The notes under the pieces were generated by a model, which saw only the letters and a list, made by a program, of their open reading frames with translations, did no database searches and was not told the origin of the DNA. Positions 37,001-48,882 of a DNA stretch of 64,000 nucleotides are shown one piece after another (within the stretch, counting starts at the first letter, position 1; each line of letters begins with the position of its first letter). The translations under genes were made by a program, and so were the position numbers. The stretch is from Dissophora ornata (taxonomy: Eukaryota; Mortierellomycota; Mortierellomycetes; Mortierellales; Mortierellaceae), in NCBI GenBank assembly GCA_025201705.1, contig MU616594.1, positions 27,652 through 91,651 of the forward strand. The letters run 5' to 3'.

Positions 37001-39347
37001 ATGAGTGAAAAGCACGACGTTTTGGACGAGAAGGCGGTCGATGGGAAGATCGTCGACCTTCAACTGAAAGAGGAGGTTGACAATGAGAACTCTTCCATTG
37101 AGGCTGTTGCTTTGGGTATGCCATAGATTAATATCACCGCGTGTATGTGAAATGGCGAAGGGCGTGCTCACTCGCTAACCGCATTCTCTCCTATGCATTA
37201 TACCAGTCGTTCCAATTACGGATGATCCTTCGATGGTCGCTGTCACCTTCCGCTTCTGGGTCATTTCATTCTTCTTCTCCGTCATCGGTGCTGTGATCCA
37301 ACAGTACTATTTCTACCGTTCCACTTCAGGCTCTTTCTCGATTTTCTTCGTGAACTTGGCCTCCTACTCAATGGGCAAGGGTATGGCGAAGGTCCTACCA
37401 ACTAGCTCCTTCAATTTCTTCGGATACAAGATGTCGCTCAACCCTGGTCCATTCAACATCAAAGAGCATGCTTTAATCGGTATTGCTGTTTCTACCGCCG
37501 CCGGTGCCGCCTATGCCATCGATATTCTCTCTGCCACCGATATCTTTTTGAACCACCGTATCGGCGCCCTTGGCTCACTCCTCCTCATCATCACTACCCA
37601 AAGTGTTGGTTACGGTATGGCTGGTGTCCTCCGCAGGTACCTCGTCTATCCCGCTGAGATGGTTTGGTGGGGCAACCTGGTGCAAGTTGTGTTCTACAAC
37701 GCCATGCACAACACCGGCGAGTTTAAAACCATGAAAATGATTCGTGGTTGGTCGTATATGAAGTATTTCTGGGTCTTCTGCGGTGGCATGTTCATCTACG
37801 AATTCATTCCCCAGCTGCTTGCCCCACTTCTGGTCTATTTTGACTGGCTCTGCTGGATCAACCCATTCAACCAAGATTTCTGGGCTATCTTCTCGTCGAT
37901 CTCTGGCGGCGGAGTCTTCTCCCTTTCTTTCGATTGGACATCCATTGGTGGTTCTACTCTCTGGCTACCTCTGAGCGCTCAGCTTTGCTCGTATGGCGGT
38001 ATGATCCTAAACTACTGGATCATCCTTCCAATTTGGTGGATAAACGACACGCTTGGTACCAAGACTATGGGCAAGCCCCTGACCTCTCGTCTCTTCTTCG
38101 AGAACGGTACCCGCTTCGACATTAACACTGTCTTGAACGATGATTTTACTGTTAATGACGCCCTATATGATTCCGGCCCACAGGCCAACATGTCTCCCCT
38201 GTACGCTCTCGGTTTTATGACTTCCTTCATTGCCTTAGCTGGGTGCGTGTCGCATGTCATTGTCTTCAACGGCAAGGACATTTGGCGCAGCTGGAAAATG
38301 GCTGTTGGTAGCGAGGGCGAGGATATCCACACCAAGATGATGAAGGTTTACCCTGAGGTTCCCCAGCTTTGGTATGCAATCTTCTACGTGGTCATGGCTG
38401 CTTTGGCCATCGTCACCTGCGAGGTCTACAGCTTGCAGCTTCCTTGGTGGGGTCTCATTGTCTCTCTCGTCATCGGATGGCTCCTGACGCTTCCTATCTG
38501 TGCCATGACTGCCATCACTGGTTTCGGTCCTGGCCTCAATGTTATTACTGAGTTGGTCTGCGGTTACATGCTTCCTGGCCGTCCTATCGCCAACATGACT
38601 TTCAAGTGCTACGGCTACATGGCCATGTACCAGTGCATGAATCTTTTATCTGATCTCAAGCTCGGCCACTACATGAAGATCCCCCCTCGTTCCATGTTCA
38701 TCGGCCAGTTCTATGGCACCATTGTTGGAGGTGTCTTCAACTATTTGACTATGATTTTGATCATCGATTCTCAGCGTGAGGTCCTCGCTGGAATCAAGGA
38801 AGATCCTACTGGCCTTTGGACTGGTCAGCGTGTCGAGACTTTCTGGGGCTCTGGACTCATCTATGGTGCTCTCGGACCTGCACGCATGTTCGCTCTTGAC
38901 GGAAAGTACGGGTTCGTCTATCTCGGCTTTTTGATCGGCGCGATCATCCCAGTGATCCTCTGGGCGCTTTCCAAGAAATTCCCTCAGGTTCAGTGGTCAA
39001 AGTTCAACGTTGCAATTATCGCCGGTGGTATGGGTGCCTTCCCCAATGGTTATGCTATTGGAATCTTCCCTAGCTTGATCGTCTGCTTGATCTTCCAGTA
39101 CTACACCTTCCGTTACCACAAGGTCTGGTGGAAGAAGTATGTGTTCATCCTGTCGGCTGCCTTGGACACTGGTGCAGCCTTCACTGGATTGATGATCTTC
39201 TTGTTCCTCGGAGGAGGTCTTTCCCCCAAATTGGCGGTTACTGTGCCATCATGGTGGGCAAACCACTCCGAAGATGGTACCAATGCTCCTTACTTGGCCG
39301 TCGATCGCTGCGGTGCTTATGGTGGCCACTGGACCGGTGGTGTTTAA
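37001..39347 (+). CDS. Oligopeptide transporter (OPT family), copy A
   Basis: Exons 37001-37115 and 37207-39347 total 2256 nt, or 751 residues. A charged cytosolic N-tail (MSEKHDVLDEK..) ends in the conserved IEAV(A/R)LG, where the phase-1 intron sits. VVPITDDP and about 14 to 16 membrane segments follow. Both OPT signatures are present: NPG (NPGPFNIKEHA, about residue 116) and KIPPR (MKIPPRSMF, about residue 528). GFGPGLNVITELVCGYMLPG and the terminal GHWTGGV are also shared by the cluster. OPT proteins are proton-coupled importers of tetra/pentapeptides, glutathione or metal-chelate peptides; the substrate here is unknown. Patches of identical DNA with copy C suggest recent homogenisation. 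AATAAA lies at 39393-39398. Confidence 0.94.
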
Positions 39348-39392
39348 AGGAAACTCGTTTCAATATAGTAGATCTTTTTAACCTGCTTAAAC

Positions 39393-39398
39393 AATAAA
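39393..39398 (+). terminator. Poly(A) signal of OPT copy A
   Basis: AATAAA 46 bp after the stop codon. Confidence 0.45.
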
Positions 39399-39399
39399 C

Positions 39400-41760
39400 T
39401 CCTTCACTCTCTGATTTCTATCGTAAACAACTGACCGTCTCACCATGCACATGTCACATTGAGAATAAAGTACATTGCTGTGATGTAGTATGTTTATGCA
39501 AGGAAACACTTCCGGAAAGGAAGGCGTATCCGAAATGAGGAAATGGGTGTGCTCATAGATGGTGCCACATACAATACACCCTACAGAGCCGATAGAGCGC
39601 CGCTACAAGGTTCTTCAGGTTTGCCCATTATTTTGACTTTTCGAGTTAACAAAATGAGGGTGGCACGGCGTAACCAATAGGAACACCTCCGTATTCCCAC
39701 TATTTTTTCAAATCTTTGCGCCCCAAGAACCGATTAAATAATGATCTATCCCACCAGTATGTGAAGTTAGTGTTCGCCACGTTGGCTTCGGGTGGCCCTT
39801 TTGGCTCTGCTTCTATCCACCGTTATTATTGCCTCTTATTTATATCGATCTGGCCCTTAGTCCTCCACACAGCGATGTCGACCGCTTCTGAATCCTGGAT
39901 CGTATCGAAGGCTCCTCATCGCAGAAAAAGATGAAGTGGTATTTCCAGATCGTGAAGAGGAGGGCCGCTAGAAGGGCTACATCCGGGATGTCGTCCTTGG
40001 GAGTGATAAATACATACGCGCCGATATACTAGTCTAGTCTGATAGCGCGTACGTAGCAAGATCGTGGCGTCCGGCCGTATTAGATAGTAAACAACTAGAC
40101 ATATGGCCGCAGTCCATGTCTTGGAGGACACCCTTCGTGGGTAGCATATTCAAAAACCGTCGGACCTGATATCAATTTTGCAGAAACAACTAAGCCGCTC
40201 GAGCAGTATACATGCACGCGTGCTGGCAAATAATATGCTTGTTACATCAAATTTTTCTATTACTCGGTCATATGTATGAAGCGTCGATAGATGCTAGATT
40301 CAACGAAAGAAGCGTGGAGCGCCCGCAAACCCCACTGGGACAGACATCAAGAAGGGTCCGTTTTCTACTCTACCTATGGGACGGTCCAGCAGATCCTTTT
40401 TGGGGAAAACCCTAGCTGATGAGTGCCGGTAGTTATGCGGCATATAAACCAAATGGATTCCTATTGGACACAATGCTGCCAGTTTTTCTCATGCACAAAG
40501 AATCGAGTGCACACCCGAGGCGAACGCCGAACTTATAATTCGTGATGCGACAGAAAAATGAATTCAATTTGTTGAGCGCCCAATGTATGACCAAGCATCA
40601 CCCAACCCTTATCTATTCCTTACCTTAAATTGCGTGCGTCGGTTAAGTTAACTGTCTCCTCCAAACGCCACTACCCAATTCTCGTTGCAAAAAGAATAGG
40701 TGTCCATGGCAGAAATGCGGCTATAGACCACTTTCCGAATGGAAGCTACACTCTGGGCTGGACTAACAGCAATGTGGCGCCCAACATGCATGCAAACCAT
40801 CATTCCGACTATCGGCTTGACAACATTATTCAACTGCATAGAACTCTGAGCAATTTGTTGGCAACTGCATCCTTCGAGGGCAGAGCAAGGGTGCCTCCAC
40901 TCTTCTGGACAGTAGTATTAGGAGTATATTGGATATATTGCACTCAGTCGTCATACTGACCACTATAAGAGAATACCTCTGGGCAACACGAGGGAGCGAA
41001 TTTTTTAATCATCCGTTGTCGAGTTACGCTTACGATTGAGCATTCCGGGGAAGTAAGTTCTTAGACTGTCTAACAGATCTTCATTTCGCTAGACTATCAT
41101 TTGCTCACATATCCGTATATTCCAAGTGGAGTAAACAGTGAACATCTCCGTGTTCAACACAAGCGGGTGGGTTAATGTGCTGTGACCAGCGAGACCTCCA
41201 TGTGGTTGGCCGCGTGGATTCCTAGCCAGACGAATAAATGGTTAGAGTACGGAAGCATTTACGCAGAACCAGAGTAGAAGAGTGCATTTGTCAATCGGCT
41301 CTCAGATAGTCCTTTCCACTGTTTCCCTTTGGACAATGTTTCCCTTTGGACAATGTTTAACTTTGGACAATGTTTAACTTTTTGTATAGATCCAATAACA
41401 GCATCGTAATACATAGTCTATAATTCGCTCGCTTCCCGGACGGGGCCGAGCTAAAGGAAGTTGAAGGGAAATCCACCGTTGCTACCTACTTCTGGTTGTA
41501 GGTCAAATCTCAGCTCGACTAGGGCCAAACGCAATGCCATCTTCTACCATTCTCCTACATAAAGTTATATTCTTCAGATCTGCCCTCACCTTTCTTGCTC
41601 CTTTGCCTACTCTTTCGTGTCCATCCTTTCAACCAGTCAGAACCAAGGCCTTAAAGGAAAAGCTCTAACCTACATATACACAATTCCCTGTCCATCTCCT
41701 CGTCCTTCCATCCTCCATCTTCCATCCCTTCTATAATTCCATCACATTCTCCTAAAAGAA
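39400..41760. other. Intergenic region between OPT copies A and B
   Basis: 2.4 kb with no supported coding sequence. It contains a short tandem repeat at 41322-41383 and a C/T-rich stretch (41600-41760) that looks like the leader of the decayed copy B. Confidence 0.4.
41322..41383. repeat. Short tandem repeat, unit about 17 bp
   Basis: Three to four imperfect copies of TTTGGACAATGTTTAAC, with CCC replacing AAC in the first copies. Confidence 0.7.
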
Positions 41761-41779
41761 ACAACTAATAATTCCAGAA

Positions 41780-42870
41780 AGACCGAGAAAGAAGCTGAAA
41801 AAACTTCGTCCTTTGTTGACACGAAGGCCGTCAAAGACGAACCCCTTGTCTTGAGCGAGGTGGATGATAGTGGGAGCTTCAATATTGAAACGTTTGCTTG
41901 GGTATGTCAAAGATCTGCGTTCCTGGTGGTCCCTTCGTTGTATCGCGTATGTTCGATGTCACACCCATTCACTTTTATTGCGCTTGACAAATCTCCCCAC
42001 CACCGACGACCTACGCGTGGCCCCTGTCACCTTACGCTACTGGGCCGTTTCATTCTTTCTTTCCTTCTTTCCATCATCGGTGCTATAATACAACAGTATT
42101 ACTTCTACCGTTCCATATCTTCCTTCTCGATTGGCTTCGTGAACTTGGCCTCCTGCTCTATGGGCAAGGCTATGACCAAGGTCATCGCAACTGGCACTTT
42201 CAACTTCTTCGGATACAGGATATCGCTCAATTCTAGTCATTCAACACAAAACCGCATGCTTAGATCAGTACGCTGTCTTCAAAGTTGCCAATGCCGCCTA
42301 GGCCACCGATCTTTTCTTGAATCACCGCATCGGTGTTGCCGGTTCCCTACCCCTCACCATCACCACCCAGTGCCTTGGCTATGGTATGACGGGCGTCTTT
42401 CGCAGTACCTCGTCTACCCTGTTAAGATGGTTTGGTGGAGCAACCTGGTGCAAGTTGTGTTCTACAACGCCATGCACAACACTGAGGAGTTCTAGGCCAG
42501 GAGAATGATCCGTGGTTGGTCGTGCATGAAGTACTTCTAGGTCTTCTGCGGTGCCACGTTCATCTATGAGTTTATTCCTCAGCTACTTGCTCCTATTCTA
42601 ATCTTCGTTGATCGGGTCTGCTGGGCCAACCCATTCAACAAGGAGGTCTGGGCCATCTTCTCGTCGATCTCCGGCGACGGAGTTTTCTCCATTTCTTTCG
42701 GTTGGATTGCCTTTGTCAGCCCAGCTTTGCACATATGGCGGCATGATCTTCAACTAATAGATCAACGTTGCCATCATATGGCTTAACAACACTCTCGGAA
42801 CCAAGACCAATGGCAGGTTTCTGACCTACGATCTCTTCTACGAGACGATACCAATTTTGACATCATGCAA
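41780..42870 (+). pseudogene. OPT pseudogene copy B, 5' half
   Basis: Collinear with the first half of the other OPT genes: an N-tail (EKEAEKTSSFVDTKAVKDEP ... FNIETFAWG) followed by a GT intron start, then IQQYYFYRS, FVNLASCSMGKAMTKV, FNFFGYRIS, VWWSNLVQVVFYNAMHNTEE and NPFNKEVWAIFSSIS. It carries frameshifts and at least two in-frame stops (TAG near 42493 and near 42538). Homology runs to a decayed NGTxFDI segment at about 42865 and then stops abruptly at a 23-bp tandem duplication. The continuation is found inverted just downstream. Formerly a full transporter; no longer functional. Confidence 0.9.
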
Positions 42871-42902
42871 TTGCGAAACTTGACATCATGCAATTGCGAA
42901 AC
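42857..42902. repeat. 23-bp tandem duplication at the OPT-B break
   Basis: TTGACATCATGCAATTGCGAAAC-type unit, two perfect copies (42857-42879 and 42880-42902), followed by TTGAC of a third. It lies exactly where plus-strand OPT homology ends. Confidence 0.85.
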
Positions 42903-42979
42903 TTGACAACAATCGCAAGTTTGTAGTGGCACAGGCTTATTTTTTAAGAATGGTATATGCAAACCTTCTAAACGCACCG

Positions 42980-43995
42980 CTTGAATACCACTAGTCCAGT
43001 GGCCACGAGAAGCGTGGTAGCGGTCGACACTCTTGAAAAGAGCGCTAGTATAGTCTTCAGCGTAGTGGTCGCCCCACCACGAAGGAATAGTCACGGGCAG
43101 TTTAGGCGAGAGACCTCCTCCAAGGAACAATAAGAGTGAAGATTGCACATGTACCCAAAGTAGCCGACATCCAAGGCAGCTTGTGAATATGGGGACTAGG
43201 AGAACTTGGCGTTCGTCTGTCGACTGTGGAGTATCATTGGAATCTGCAAAATGAAGACACACACCTCCCACCAGTTCTTGCGGTAATGAGAAGGGTATCG
43301 ATGGGAAGTCAAGCAGACGATCAAGTCAAGGAAGACTCTGGCAGTTGTAGCCGCTGGAAAAGGCACCCATACCTCCCGCAATGACGGTAACATTGAATTT
43401 GTCCCACTTGATGCTGGGGAACTTCTTCGGCAAGCCCTAAAGGATTACGGGAGCGACGGCGCCGATCAAGGAACCTTAGTACACAAAGCCGAACTTACCG
43501 CCATGTGGTCGTAGAGCTTGAAAGTCACGTTGGCGATAGGACATCCAGAAAGCATGTGGCCGTAGACCAACTCGGTAATAACATCGAGATCAGGACCAAA
43601 ACCAGTGATAGCATTTATGGAATAGATACGGAGCGTTAGGAACCATCCGAGGAGAAGAGAGGCAATGAGATCCCACCAAGGGAGCTACAATCTGTAGACT
43701 TCGCAGGTGGCGATGGCCAAAGCAGCCATGACCATGTAGAAGATAACATACCAAAGCTGGGGAACCTCAGGGTAGACCTTCATCATTTTGGTGTGAGCAT
43801 CCTCTCCTTCGCTACCGACAACCATCTTCCAGTTGCGCCAAATGTCCTTGCCGTTGAAGACAATGACATGCGAGAGGCATTCAGCCAGGGTAATGAATGG
43901 AGTCATGAAGCCGAGAACGTAAACGGGCGACATGTCAGCTTTTGGACCGGAGTCGTACAACTCCTGGTTGAGGTCGTAATTGGGGTCAAGAAGGC
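42980..43995 (-). pseudogene. OPT pseudogene copy B, inverted 3' half
   Basis: On the minus strand, homology starts at about 43990 with LLDPNYDLNQELYDSGPKAD and continues through MSPVYVLGFMTPFITLAECL, FNGKDIWRNWKMVVGSEGED and KMMKVYPEVPQLWYVIFYMV. After a jump it reaches KKFPSIKWDKFNV..AGGMGAF, LLLFLGGGLSPKLPVTIPSW and an end RGHWTSG at about 42985. About 100 residues, from after MTFK(L)YDHMA to GKFGFVY and including the KIPPR region, are deleted near 43502. Several frameshifts exist and the stop codon is lost. The first residues here follow directly on those where the plus-strand half ends. Confidence 0.88.
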
Positions 43996-44539
43996 GGCTT
44001 GGGCATACCATTTCGGGGCAAGATCGTTGATCTGTTGGCGTAATACGCAGAAGTGGTGAAGGTAGACCAGAGAGATATATTATCTCTTTGGGCCAGATAA
44101 GGAAAAGGGAACTCTATATCGGGCCTTGATCGTTTTGTGGGTTTTTTCTTTGAGCGTGCGAATGTTTACAATCTGTGCCACTCAACGGAAACGCGTTCCA
44201 GTTGGAAAAATGACTCAATTTGCCTCGGGGTGGATGTATCACTAGGCTTAGCAGTATCCAAGTAAATTGCGCACTTCGTAGACTTGCCTTGCCTTGCCTT
44301 GTTTTGCCTTTATGGTAGGGTATTCGACCGGATGCGATTCCGGTCATCGCTCGCGACAGAGGGGTTATGTCCGGCGATGGAATAGTTTTGCATTTTGCTC
44401 TTGTGAAAAGCGCGCAAATAAGAACGCGAATAGAGCACGATATCGACGAGTGTCACGTCTGAAGTGAAGTCAGTTCAAGCATCCTCCCCTGCAATCCTGT
44501 TGCCCAAGATCATGGACTCCTCAACCCCTTGACATTTGA

Positions 44540-44547
44540 TATAAATA
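44540..44547 (+). promoter_or_regulatory. TATA box of OPT copy C
   Basis: TATAAATA 181 bp upstream of the start codon, followed by a C/T-rich leader. The same octamer precedes copies D and E. The CCTTG short repeat at about 44283-44306 lies further upstream. Confidence 0.5.
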
Positions 44548-44727
44548 CATCCTTTTTCTGTATTTCTTTTGACCTGCGTCCTTCCGACTCCTCAATCGAA
44601 AGATCCACCTGCGCTTGCCTCTTCACGCCTTGACTATCACCTTCTCCAATTCCGCTGCCATTTTGCACACTCCTCCCGGTTCCTCGCACGTTAAATCTCA
44701 AGTCGCTCTTCAGTAACAGTTCACGTC

Positions 44728-47205
44728 ATGAGCAACCGCTCCAGCCCTAAAGAGGGCACGAACGAAATGTCAACATACTTGGAAGAAAAACAAGTTGAAG
44801 ACGGCATCGTCACGCTCGGCGAGGAACTTGATGCGGAGAACTCTCCTATCGAGGCAGTTCGTCTTGGTATGATATCTTGGTGAAGTTTCTCTTGAATGTG
44901 GAGGACGCTCAATGAAGCATGAGGCGCTGACAGTAATCTTGATCATCGTTCGCTCTATTTCGCTCTATCATCATATTCAGTTGTGCCTATCACGGATGAC
45001 CCCACGCTCGTTGCTGTGACCTTTCGTTTTTGGATCATTTCGTTTGTGTTCAGCATCATTGGTGCAGTGGTGCAGCAGTACTACTACTACCGCTCCACAT
45101 CCGGCGCTTTCTCGATTTTCTTTGTTAATCTGGCCTCGTATGCCATCGGAAAATCTATGGCCAGATTATTGCCAACGGGCAGAATCTCCGTTGCTGGTTG
45201 TTCCATGTCTATGAACCCTGGTCCCTTCAATATAAAAGAGCATGCCTTGATTGGAATTTCAGTCTCGACGGCTGCCAATGCCGCCTATGCTATTGATATC
45301 CTGTCCGCTACAGACTTATACCTCGGCTACCGAATCAACACCATGGGCTCCCTCTTGCTAGTCATCTCGACCCAGAGTATTGGCTATGGTATGGCCGGTG
45401 TTCTTCGCAGGTACCTCGTCTACCCCTCCGAGATGGTTTGGTGGAGCAACTTGGTGCAAGTTGTGTTCTACAATGCCATGCACAACACCGAAGAATTTAG
45501 GACTCGAAAAATGATCCGCGGCTGGTCCTACATGAAGTTCTTCTGGGTCATCTGCAGCGGCATGTTTATCTACGAGTTCATTCCCCAGTGGCTCGCCCCA
45601 ATTCTAGTCTACTTTGACTGGATTTGCTGGATCAATCCCTTTAACAAGGACGTCTGGGCAATCTTCTCCTCCGTCTCTGGAGGCGGTGTCTTCGCTCTGT
45701 CATTCGATTGGACTTCGATTGGTGGTACTGCCATGTACCTCCCCCTGTCGGCCCAGCTCTGCACATACGGTGGCATGATCCTCAACTACTGGATTCTTCT
45801 CCCCATCATGTGGCTGACCAACGCACTTGGAACGAAGGTCTACGGCAAGCCCTTGACCTCGCGTCTGTTCTATGATAACGGAACTATGTTTGATATCGAC
45901 GCTGTCTTGAGCCCTGACTATACATTGGACGAAGATGCCTATAACGCTGGCCCCAAAGCCAGCATGACTCCTATCTACGCGATTGTCTTTCTGACAAGGT
46001 ATAGCGTGCTCTGTCACCACTCCCTTGTGAATGCGGCTACGCTGCGACTGACTCACAATTGCTTCTTTAATCTAAACAGCTTTATCGCTCTTGCTGGCTG
46101 CGTCTCCCACATCATTTGCTTCCACGGCACGAGTCTTTTCAAGAGCTGGAAGAAGTCAATCGGCAGTGAAGGGGAGGACATACACACAAAGATGATGAAG
46201 ATCTACCCTGAGGTTCCCCAGCTTTGGTATGCAATCTTCTACGTGGCCATGGCTGCTTTGGCTATCTTGACCTGCGAGCTCTACATCAAGCAACTCCCTT
46301 GGTGGGCTCTCATTATCTCTCTTCTCCTCGGGTGGCTCCTGTCGCTCCCTATTTGTGCCATGAATGCCATCACTGGTTTCGGTCCTGGTCTCAATGTTAT
46401 TACTGAGTTGGTCTGCGGTTACATGCTTCCTGGCCGCCCTATCGCCAACATGACTTTCAAGTGCTACGGCTACATGGCCATGTACCAGTGCATGAATCTT
46501 TTATCTGATCTCAAGCTCGGCCACTACATGAAGATCCCCCCTCGTTCCATGTTCATCGGCCAGTTCTTTGGCACCGTTGTTGGAGGTGTCTTCAACTATC
46601 TGACCATGATTCTCATCATCGACTCTCAGCGCAACGCCTTAAACGGCACCGCCCCGGACCCTAACGGACTCTGGACCGGTCAGCGTGTCGAGACGTTCTG
46701 GGGTTCTGCTCTTATTTACGGTGCTCTCGGACCAGCTCGTATGTTCGCTCAGGATGGCAAGTATGGATTCGTGTTCTACGGCTTCTTGATCGGCGCGATC
46801 ATCCCAGTGATCCTCTGGGCGCTTTCCAAGAAATTCCCTCAGGTTCAGTGGTCAAAGTTCAACGTTGCGATCATCGCAGGAGGCATGAGCGCCTACCCCA
46901 ACGGGTACGCTATCGGTATCTTGCCCAGCTTGATCGTTTGCTTGATTTTCCAGTTCTACTTGTTCCGTTACCATAAAGGTTGGTGGCAAAAGTACACTTT
47001 GATCTTGTCCTCGGCCTTGGACACCGGCGCTGCATTCACAGGTCTGGTGATCTTCTTGTTCCTTGGAGGAGGTATATCGCCTAAATTAACAGTGAATATT
47101 CCATCCTGGTGGGGCCAATACTACGCGTCAGATGGTACCAACGCCCCTTACTTGTCAGTCGATCGCTGTGGCGCTGCCCATGGCGCCTGGACGGGCGGCG
47201 TTTAG
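44728..47205 (+). CDS. Oligopeptide transporter (OPT family), copy C
   Basis: Exons 44728-44866, 44981-45998 and 46080-47205 total 2283 nt, or 760 residues. The conserved first intron follows IEAVRLG in phase 1. The second intron (81 bp, 45999-46079) is absent from the other copies. It has no stop and is divisible by three, so it can be read through, but removing it restores FLTSFIALAGC exactly. OPT signatures NPGPFNIKEHA and MKIPPRSMF are intact, and the end is AHGAWTGGV. It is a polytopic plasma-membrane importer of small peptides by family. DNA patches identical to copy A: 46438-46567 (130 bp) and 46786-46868 (83 bp). Confidence 0.93.
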
Positions 47206-48665
47206 GTGACGAACACACATGTCTTCTTATTACCTGACATAATAAACATAATGGCTAGCCAACTCTGGGCGCTCAACATTGCTGTGCATGTGCACAGAGA
47301 ACTGGGGCGGGCAGCCTTAAAGTTGTCGTTAGCTCTGACCTGCTCATGTTCAATGCTGTTACTGTTCATCATCTCCTTCTATCCAATGACGCTATCGAGG
47401 ATTGGGCTGTGGGACTACAACCTTCCTTTCTTCTGAGCGCGTGTCACCAGCAACCTGCCAGGTAGGGTCCCCGAGAGTCTTTATTTGGAGCTACTTGTAG
47501 CTGAATTTCCGCTATCGGAATTCCGAGGCTGTTTGCCGTGGTTGTATTTCTTCAAGCGACAGCCCAGCTCATCTTTTATGAATTGAATATTAAACTCGAA
47601 ATTATAATTTTTGTCCAAGTGGACTGGCATGCATGGACAGCTCTGGCCAATTGCATCCAGCTGAGCTCAAAGAATGTGTTACAACACCGATATATCAGTG
47701 CAGTGCATTGCATAAATCTTCTTTAGATGCTGTTCTCGGGAATCGGAGCTCTCCCGAAATTCACGGAAGCGGCTTCCAGAAGGACGGATACCATGGTGAC
47801 CTTTTCTTCCTCCGACAGTGCTGAGAAAGAGAGAGAAAGGATGGAACTAATTCTGATAGTAACCTCGGTAGAAACACACCTCGTTTCCGTTTGTCTTTAT
47901 TGACACGACTGTTTAATTTATTTTGCATGTGTTCATTCGATCAAGCCGTAAAAAGGGGCGAGCAGGGAAATTGACATTAACAGACCTGCAAAGGACAGGC
48001 TAAGAGAATAGATTAGCTCTCTGTTCATGAGTCGATCGTCATCCCTATTTTGACAAGGAAAAAGGGGGCTCGAAATTACATTCTCTTACCGTATCAAGGA
48101 AGTCTATTGTCGGCTGTTCGGTGTGTAGTCAACAAACGCAACAGGCACAATCAAAGATCAAGCAGGACAAAGGGTTCAATTTTAAATTGCAGAAGCAGGC
48201 GTGTCGAGGACGCGATCGATATAATCCAAACTGCAGTACACCTGTCGGTCATGAGTGAGCGGGCGGATACAGAGCCGAACAGCATATACGGATTCGGCGC
48301 ACATGAAGGCGATCGTGTAGCGGATGGGAATTATAGATCTTGACCCAATGAGCGCGATGGTGTGCTCCTGGGAATATGTTGTCTTGCGCGGGTTGTGATT
48401 GGTGCAGAATTGAGGAGCAGGAGATACCTTTTGCACCATACGTTGGAAATGCCCATGCACTGCTGGAAAACTCTGAAGAGTCTGGGAGCGGCCATCCGGC
48501 CCTCTCACTGCCAGCATATAGTAGACATATTTTATTTAGAATAGCCCTGTTAGCCCACCTGAGTCGCGATTTGCAAAGACGGTGAATGAATCTCCACCGA
48601 AGAAAAAAAAATACAACAACATGGACTATCGACACGGAGGCCTAATCATGCACGATTATTACCTG
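47206..48665. other. Intergenic region between OPT copies C and D
   Basis: About 1.5 kb with only short, unconserved frames. No RNA gene or transposon recognised. Confidence 0.4.
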
Positions 48666-48673
48666 TATAAATA
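48666..48673 (+). promoter_or_regulatory. TATA box of OPT copy D
   Basis: TATAAATA 210 bp upstream of the start codon, followed by a C/T-rich leader. Confidence 0.5.
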
Positions 48674-48882
48674 CTTGGCCGTCCCTGCCATTCTTTTCTG
48701 GATTTCCTTGTCTGCTTTTGCGTATCCCAGTTCGTCCACACCTCCCGCCGAACTTCTCTTCACCTCTCATATATTCCTCCTCCTCGGCATTGCTCTTCAT
48801 TCTCCCACTTACGTCTTTTTATTCATCCTTCATTATATACCCTCTGAAGAATAGCTATAATATCTCATATTGACAGACAGCA

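Noticed and set aside
40630..40959. 109-codon frame between OPT copies A and B
   Set aside because: No conserved text, no introns or promoter context; likely chance.
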